Shown: positions 4,423 through 6,999 of the stretch, in pieces
Layout: the number at the start of each line of letters is the position of its first letter
Numbering within the stretch: the stretch's first letter is position 1
Source of the DNA: an uncultured Collinsella sp.
GTDB lineage: Bacteria > Actinomycetota > Coriobacteriia > Coriobacteriales > Coriobacteriaceae
Assembly (NCBI GenBank): GCA_902464175.1
Contig: CABQHZ010000092.1
Span: forward strand, 1 to 6,999
Direction: 5' to 3'
DNA length: 6,999 nucleotides
Made by a program: the position numbers and the translations under genes
The notes under the pieces: generated by a model
Database searches by the model: none
Told to the model about the DNA's origin: nothing
The model's input: only the letters and a program-made list of their open reading frames with translations

Positions 4423-4723
4423 GTTGACGCTGCGCGAGCCCCGGGCACCCCATCTTGCCCCTCAATCGTCGGTCGCGTACATAAAGTACGCTTCCCTCCT
4501 CTTTCGCGGCAACCTGGGGCACCCGGAGCCCGCTCGCTGTCGTGGCCGGGGAAGTGGGTTTTCCGTTCTTTTCACTAATCGATTGATTCGCCCCAGGAGG
4601 CTCGAGCCCGTGAGGGAGCGAGCGTTTTGGGGCGTGGCTGTGGCGTTGTTTGCCGCGAATGTCCGCTTTGGGCGTATCATCGTGGGCATCTCGCAAAACC
4701 TCGTTGCAAGGGAGTCGCACCCC
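4423..4723. other. Repeat-rich spacer upstream of the glucosidase gene
   Basis: About 300 bp with no credible separate gene. It contains an imperfect inverted repeat (CCGGGCACCCCA at 4441-4452 against TGGGGCACCCGG at 4515-4526, 10 of 12 pairs). Inside that lies GCGTAC-ATAAA-GTACGC (4475-4491), and the second copy of the 28-bp repeat is at 4599-4626. The glucosidase frame stays open backward through the whole spacer, but the start at 4724 is preferred. A promoter for the glucosidase should be here; I found no box pair with good spacing. Confidence 0.6.
4599..4626. repeat. 28-bp dispersed repeat, copy B
   Basis: Second copy of the unit at 4254-4281, in the same orientation, with two substitutions. 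The internal half-sites GCTCG (4600-4604) and CGAGC (4619-4623) are kept at identical spacing. It lies 98 bp before the glucosidase start. Confidence 0.75.
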
Positions 4724-6457
4724 ATGGCTACAGAAAAGTCCTCTTCGCGCTCATGGATGTCCGACGCCGCGATCTATCAGATCTACCCGCGCTCGTTTAA
4801 GGATTCGACTGGTTCGGGTCTGGGCGATATCGCGGGCATTACCCAGCAGATGGACTATCTTGAGCGGCTGGGTATCGAGGCCATCTGGCTGAGCCCGTTT
4901 TACCCATCGCCTCTTGTTGATGGCGGCTATGATGTGGCGGACTACTGCGATGTCGACCCACGTCTCGGGTCGCTTGACGACTTCGATGACATGATCACTG
5001 CGGCTCACGCGCACGGCATCAAGGTCATCGTCGACATCGTGCCCAACCATTCGTCCAACCAGCACCCCTGGTTCAAAGCCGCTCTTGCCGCCGGCCCCGG
5101 ATCACCCGAGCGCGCCCGTTATATCTTCCGCGATGGTCGCGGCGAGCACGGCGAGCTGCCTCCCACCAATTGGAATGCCAACTTTGGCGGTCCCGCCTGG
5201 ACGCGCGTCGCGGACGGTCAGTGGTATCTGCACATGTTTACGCCCGAGCAGCCGGACTTTGACTGGTCGTGCCCCGAGGTTCATGCGTTCTTTTGCGACG
5301 TCCTGGCGTTTTGGAGCGATCGAGGCGTCGATGGCTTTCGCATTGATGTGGCGCACGGTCTCGCCAAGGATCTCGACCGCGATGACCTCGACCGGTGGCA
5401 TCTCGCCGAGGGCGATGACATGGTTGAGGACGGCACCCATCCGCTGTGGGACCGCAACGAGGTCCATGAGATCTATCGCGAGTGGCGCCGCGTGTTCGAC
5501 CGTTATGATCCGCCGCGCAGCGCCGTTGCCGAGGCGTGGGTTCTGCCCGAGCGCCAGTATCTCTACGCACGCCCCAGCGAGCTTGGCCAGACATTCAACT
5601 TTGAGTTCGCCAAGGCCACTTGGACCTATGATGACATGCACGCTGCAATCGAGAAGGGCTTGAAGGCGGCCATCGAATCTGATTCCGCCTCGACCTGGGT
5701 ACTCTCCAACCACGACGTGCCGCGCGTGGCGACACGCTATGCCCTGCCGCAAATCAAGGCGACGCGCTACCATCAGATTGCGCTCGACTGGCTCTTACGC
5801 GACGGGTCGTCTTATGACGAGGACCGCGAACTCGGTGAGCGCCGCGCGCGGGCGGCCCTTTTGCTCGAGCTGGCGCTTCCGGGCTCGGCGTACGTGTATC
5901 AGGGTGAGGAGCTCGGCCTTTTTGAGGTGGCTGACATTCCGTGGGCTGCACTCGAAGATCCCACTGCGACCAATACGCACGGACCGAAGCGCGAGAAGGG
6001 GCGAGACGGCTGTCGTGTGCCCCTGCCGTGGGTGGCGGCGGACGATCCCGCGCAGGGCGGATCGTTTGGGTTTTCGCCGGCGGACGCCGATACGGCGCCC
6101 CATCTGCCGCAGCCTGCATGGTTTTCCGATTACGCTGCCGATAGGGAAGAAGCGGACCCGACATCGATGCTTGCGCTCTATCGTGACGCCCTCTGGCTGC
6201 GGCGCAAGCTGCGCGGGTGCGCCAACGATCTTAAGTGGCTTGATCTTGACGGGCACACCGGTCTTGCGGATGGTGCCGAGGGCGCTGAGGGCGGCGTCAT
6301 CGCCTATCGCCGCGACAACGGCTGGGCGTGTGTGACGAACTTCGGTGCAGCACCCGTGGAGCTGCCGGCGGGCAGGGTCCTGCTCACCTCATCACCGCTT
6401 GCAGACGGCAGGCTCGCGCAGGACAGTTCTGCCTGGATCATGCTCGCTGAGTTGTAG
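4724..6457 (+). CDS. GH13 alpha-glucosidase
   Basis: Retaining alpha-glucoside hydrolase of the alpha-amylase superfamily, 577 residues, expected to release glucose from short alpha-glucans or maltose/isomaltose-type oligosaccharides. It has no signal peptide, so it is probably cytosolic. The barrel begins at once with AAIYQIYPRSF. Conserved region I is DIVPNH (104-109). Region II is GFRIDVAHG with nucleophile Asp208. Region III is AEAW with acid/base Glu270. Region IV is NHD with transition-state stabiliser Asp331. All catalytic residues are present and the length is normal for oligo-1,6-/alpha-glucosidases. A small beta C-domain follows from about 500. ATG 4724 has AGGGAG 9 nt upstream and gives the standard family start, although the frame is open back to 4247. 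Val after Asp208 occurs in alpha-1,6-active members, but linkage preference cannot be fixed. No transporter or regulator gene is adjacent. Confidence 0.93.
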   Translation: MATEKSSSRSWMSDAAIYQIYPRSFKDSTGSGLGDIAGITQQMDYLERLGIEAIWLSPFYPSPLVDGGYDVADYCDVDPRLGSLDDFDDMITAAHAHGIKVIVDIVPNHSSNQHPWFKAALAAGPGSPERARYIFRDGRGEHGELPPTNWNANFGGPAWTRVADGQWYLHMFTPEQPDFDWSCPEVHAFFCDVLAFWSDRGVDGFRIDVAHGLAKDLDRDDLDRWHLAEGDDMVEDGTHPLWDRNEVHEIYREWRRVFDRYDPPRSAVAEAWVLPERQYLYARPSELGQTFNFEFAKATWTYDDMHAAIEKGLKAAIESDSASTWVLSNHDVPRVATRYALPQIKATRYHQIALDWLLRDGSSYDEDRELGERRARAALLLELALPGSAYVYQGEELGLFEVADIPWAALEDPTATNTHGPKREKGRDGCRVPLPWVAADDPAQGGSFGFSPADADTAPHLPQPAWFSDYAADREEADPTSMLALYRDALWLRRKLRGCANDLKWLDLDGHTGLADGAEGAEGGVIAYRRDNGWACVTNFGAAPVELPAGRVLLTSSPLADGRLAQDSSAWIMLAEL

Positions 6458-6511
6458 GGGCCTCTTGCGGCGAGTTTGCGCTTGCCTGCGCTTTCCGTGG
6501 TGGCTGATGTC

Positions 6512-6545
6512 TTTGCGAGGTTCGCGAGGGCGTCGCAAAACTTTT
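6512..6545 (+). terminator. Possible weak terminator after the glucosidase gene
   Basis: TTTGCGA (6512-6518) can pair with TCGCAAA (6533-6539) around a 14-nt loop, followed by ACTTTTC. The short T-run is also the left half of the next promoter's dyad, so the two elements overlap. It is only modest as a terminator, but no better candidate lies between 6458 and 6599. Confidence 0.3.
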
Positions 6546-6587
6546 CAAAAAAAAGTTCTTGCATAGGATGCGGGTATCACGTAAGAT
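6539..6587 (+). promoter_or_regulatory. Promoter of the Gly-Val tRNA pair
   Basis: TTGCAT (6559-6564) and TAAGAT (6582-6587) are 17 bp apart. The upstream dyad AACTTTT (6539-6545) with AAAAGTT (6551-6557) and the A-tract match the other two tRNA promoters. As in the array promoter, the -35 lies 41 bp before the tRNA and the leader ends in CGNAA, so the predicted leader is only about 6 nt. Confidence 0.85.
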
Positions 6588-6599
6588 TAATCCTCGTAA

Positions 6600-6675
6600 G
6601 CGGACATGGCTCAGTTGGTAGAGCACAACCTTGCCAAGGTTGGGGTCGCGGGTTCGAGCCCCGTTGTCCGCTCCA
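6600..6675 (+). tRNA. tRNA-Gly(GCC), copy 3
   Basis: Identical to the copies at 3899 and 4125. Acceptor GCGGACA (6600-6606) pairs with TGTCCGC (6665-6671); the anticodon GCC is at 6633-6635, discriminator T6672 and encoded CCA 6673-6675. Three nucleotides separate it from the next tRNA, so the two must be cut from one precursor. Confidence 0.97.
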
Positions 6676-6678
6676 TTT

Positions 6679-6753
6679 GGGCGTTTAGCTCAGGGGGAGA
6701 GCGCTTCCCTGACACGGAAGAGGTCAGAAGTTCAAATCTTCTAACGCCCACCA
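6679..6753 (+). tRNA. tRNA-Val(GAC)
   Basis: Acceptor GGGCGTT (6679-6685) pairs with AACGCCC (6743-6749), followed by discriminator A6750 and encoded CCA (6751-6753). The anticodon stem CTTCC/GGAAG carries loop CTGACAC, anticodon GAC (6711-6713), reading GUU/GUC. The T arm AGAAGTTCAAATCTTCT is complete. It is co-transcribed with tRNA-Gly copy 3. Confidence 0.97.
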
Positions 6754-6761
6754 AATGTTCG

Positions 6762-6797
6762 CAGCTCAGAGGCTTAGCCTCTGAGCTGTTTTGTTTT
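6762..6797 (+). terminator. Intrinsic terminator after tRNA-Val
   Basis: CAGCTCAGAGGC (6762-6773) pairs perfectly over 12 bp with GCCTCTGAGCTG (6777-6788) around TTA, followed by TTTTGTTTT. It is the strongest terminator in the window and closes the Gly-Val unit. Confidence 0.93.
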
Positions 6798-6999
6798 GGT
6801 CGCCAAATGGGTCGCCAAGTTTCGAGTTTTTGATCTTCCGGGATGCTTCTCAGTAGTCATCCGAGGAAACTCTCATCTTCTCCGTTTGCATACACATATC
6901 TTTTAAGGATTCGTGCCGCGGTTGCATGAGGCACGGCAAGGCACGACCGCAACATGTTGGTCAAGCATAATCTTTTGGATTCTTTTGGCGTGAGCGGCT
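6798..6999. other. Window-end region without a secure gene
   Basis: GGTCGCCAA occurs twice in direct orientation (6798-6806 and 6810-6818, 12-nt period) right after the terminator. Farther on, TCGTGCC (6911-6917) can pair with GGCACGA (6940-6946) or, in part, with GGCACG (6930-6935). ATG 6954 opens a frame to the window edge (MLVKHNLLDSFGVSG) with only AAGG 12 nt upstream, so a gene beginning here is possible but weakly supported. No promoter with correct spacing was found. Confidence 0.5.

Noticed and set aside
4675..4707. TATCAT (4675-4680) as a -10 box and GCAA-N7-TTGC (4693-4707) as a LacI-type operator for the glucosidase
   Set aside because: No acceptable -35 lies 16-19 bp upstream of TATCAT, and the dyad has only four matching bases per side without the usual central CG, so chance explains it.
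6606..6833. 75-residue ORF across tRNA-Gly copy 3, tRNA-Val and the terminator
   Set aside because: It overlaps two complete tRNA genes and a strong terminator; its start is the D-arm ATGG of the tRNA.
1..6999. CRISPR array, rRNA, riboswitch or transposase gene
   Set aside because: I saw no regularly spaced direct repeats, no rRNA-like conserved stretch, no recognised riboswitch core and no transposase or integrase motifs in any frame.

Overview
The window looks like a stretch of chromosome from a moderately GC-rich Gram-positive actinobacterium. My best guess is Coriobacteriia, Collinsella-like, judged from codon use, the tRNA style with encoded CCA ends, and the signalling and glucosidase proteins. 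That taxonomic call is inference; no marker gene proves it. All recognisable genes lie on the + strand: six tRNA genes in three transcription units, one tRNA remnant and three protein genes.

Layout. Positions 1-386 hold no convincing gene but are rich in structure: a 10-G run, a 26-bp perfect palindrome, a strong triloop hairpin and a 125-bp nested inverted repeat at 205-329. A promoter (368-416) then drives tRNA-Leu(GAG), which ends in a UUCG-loop terminator. Only 25 bp beyond this terminator starts a 781-residue SpoIIE-type PP2C phosphatase with PAS and GAF sensing domains. It is followed in the same reading frame by a 248-residue protein that fuses an RsbV-like STAS domain to an RsbW-like kinase domain. 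Together these two genes carry the three activities of a partner-switching circuit (phosphatase, anti-anti-sigma, anti-sigma kinase), but no sigma factor gene is present.

The next block (3839-4422) is a tRNA array: Gly(GCC), Cys(GCA), Gly(GCC), then a repeat-filled segment ending in an 18-nt tRNA-Gly 3' fragment. Each of these is followed by its own terminator-like hairpin, yet only one promoter is visible. A 300-bp repeat-rich spacer leads to a GH13 alpha-glucosidase of 577 residues. After it, a second promoter of the same design drives tRNA-Gly(GCC) and tRNA-Val(GAC), closed by a 12-bp-stem terminator. The last 200 bases have no secure gene.

The three tRNA promoters share one architecture: a T/A dyad just upstream of a TTGC -35 box. 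The three tRNA-Gly copies are identical, so they are potential recombination points around tRNA-Cys and around the glucosidase gene. The main points of interest are the fused STAS-kinase protein, the symmetric 125-bp element, and the tRNA remnant beside a small dispersed repeat.
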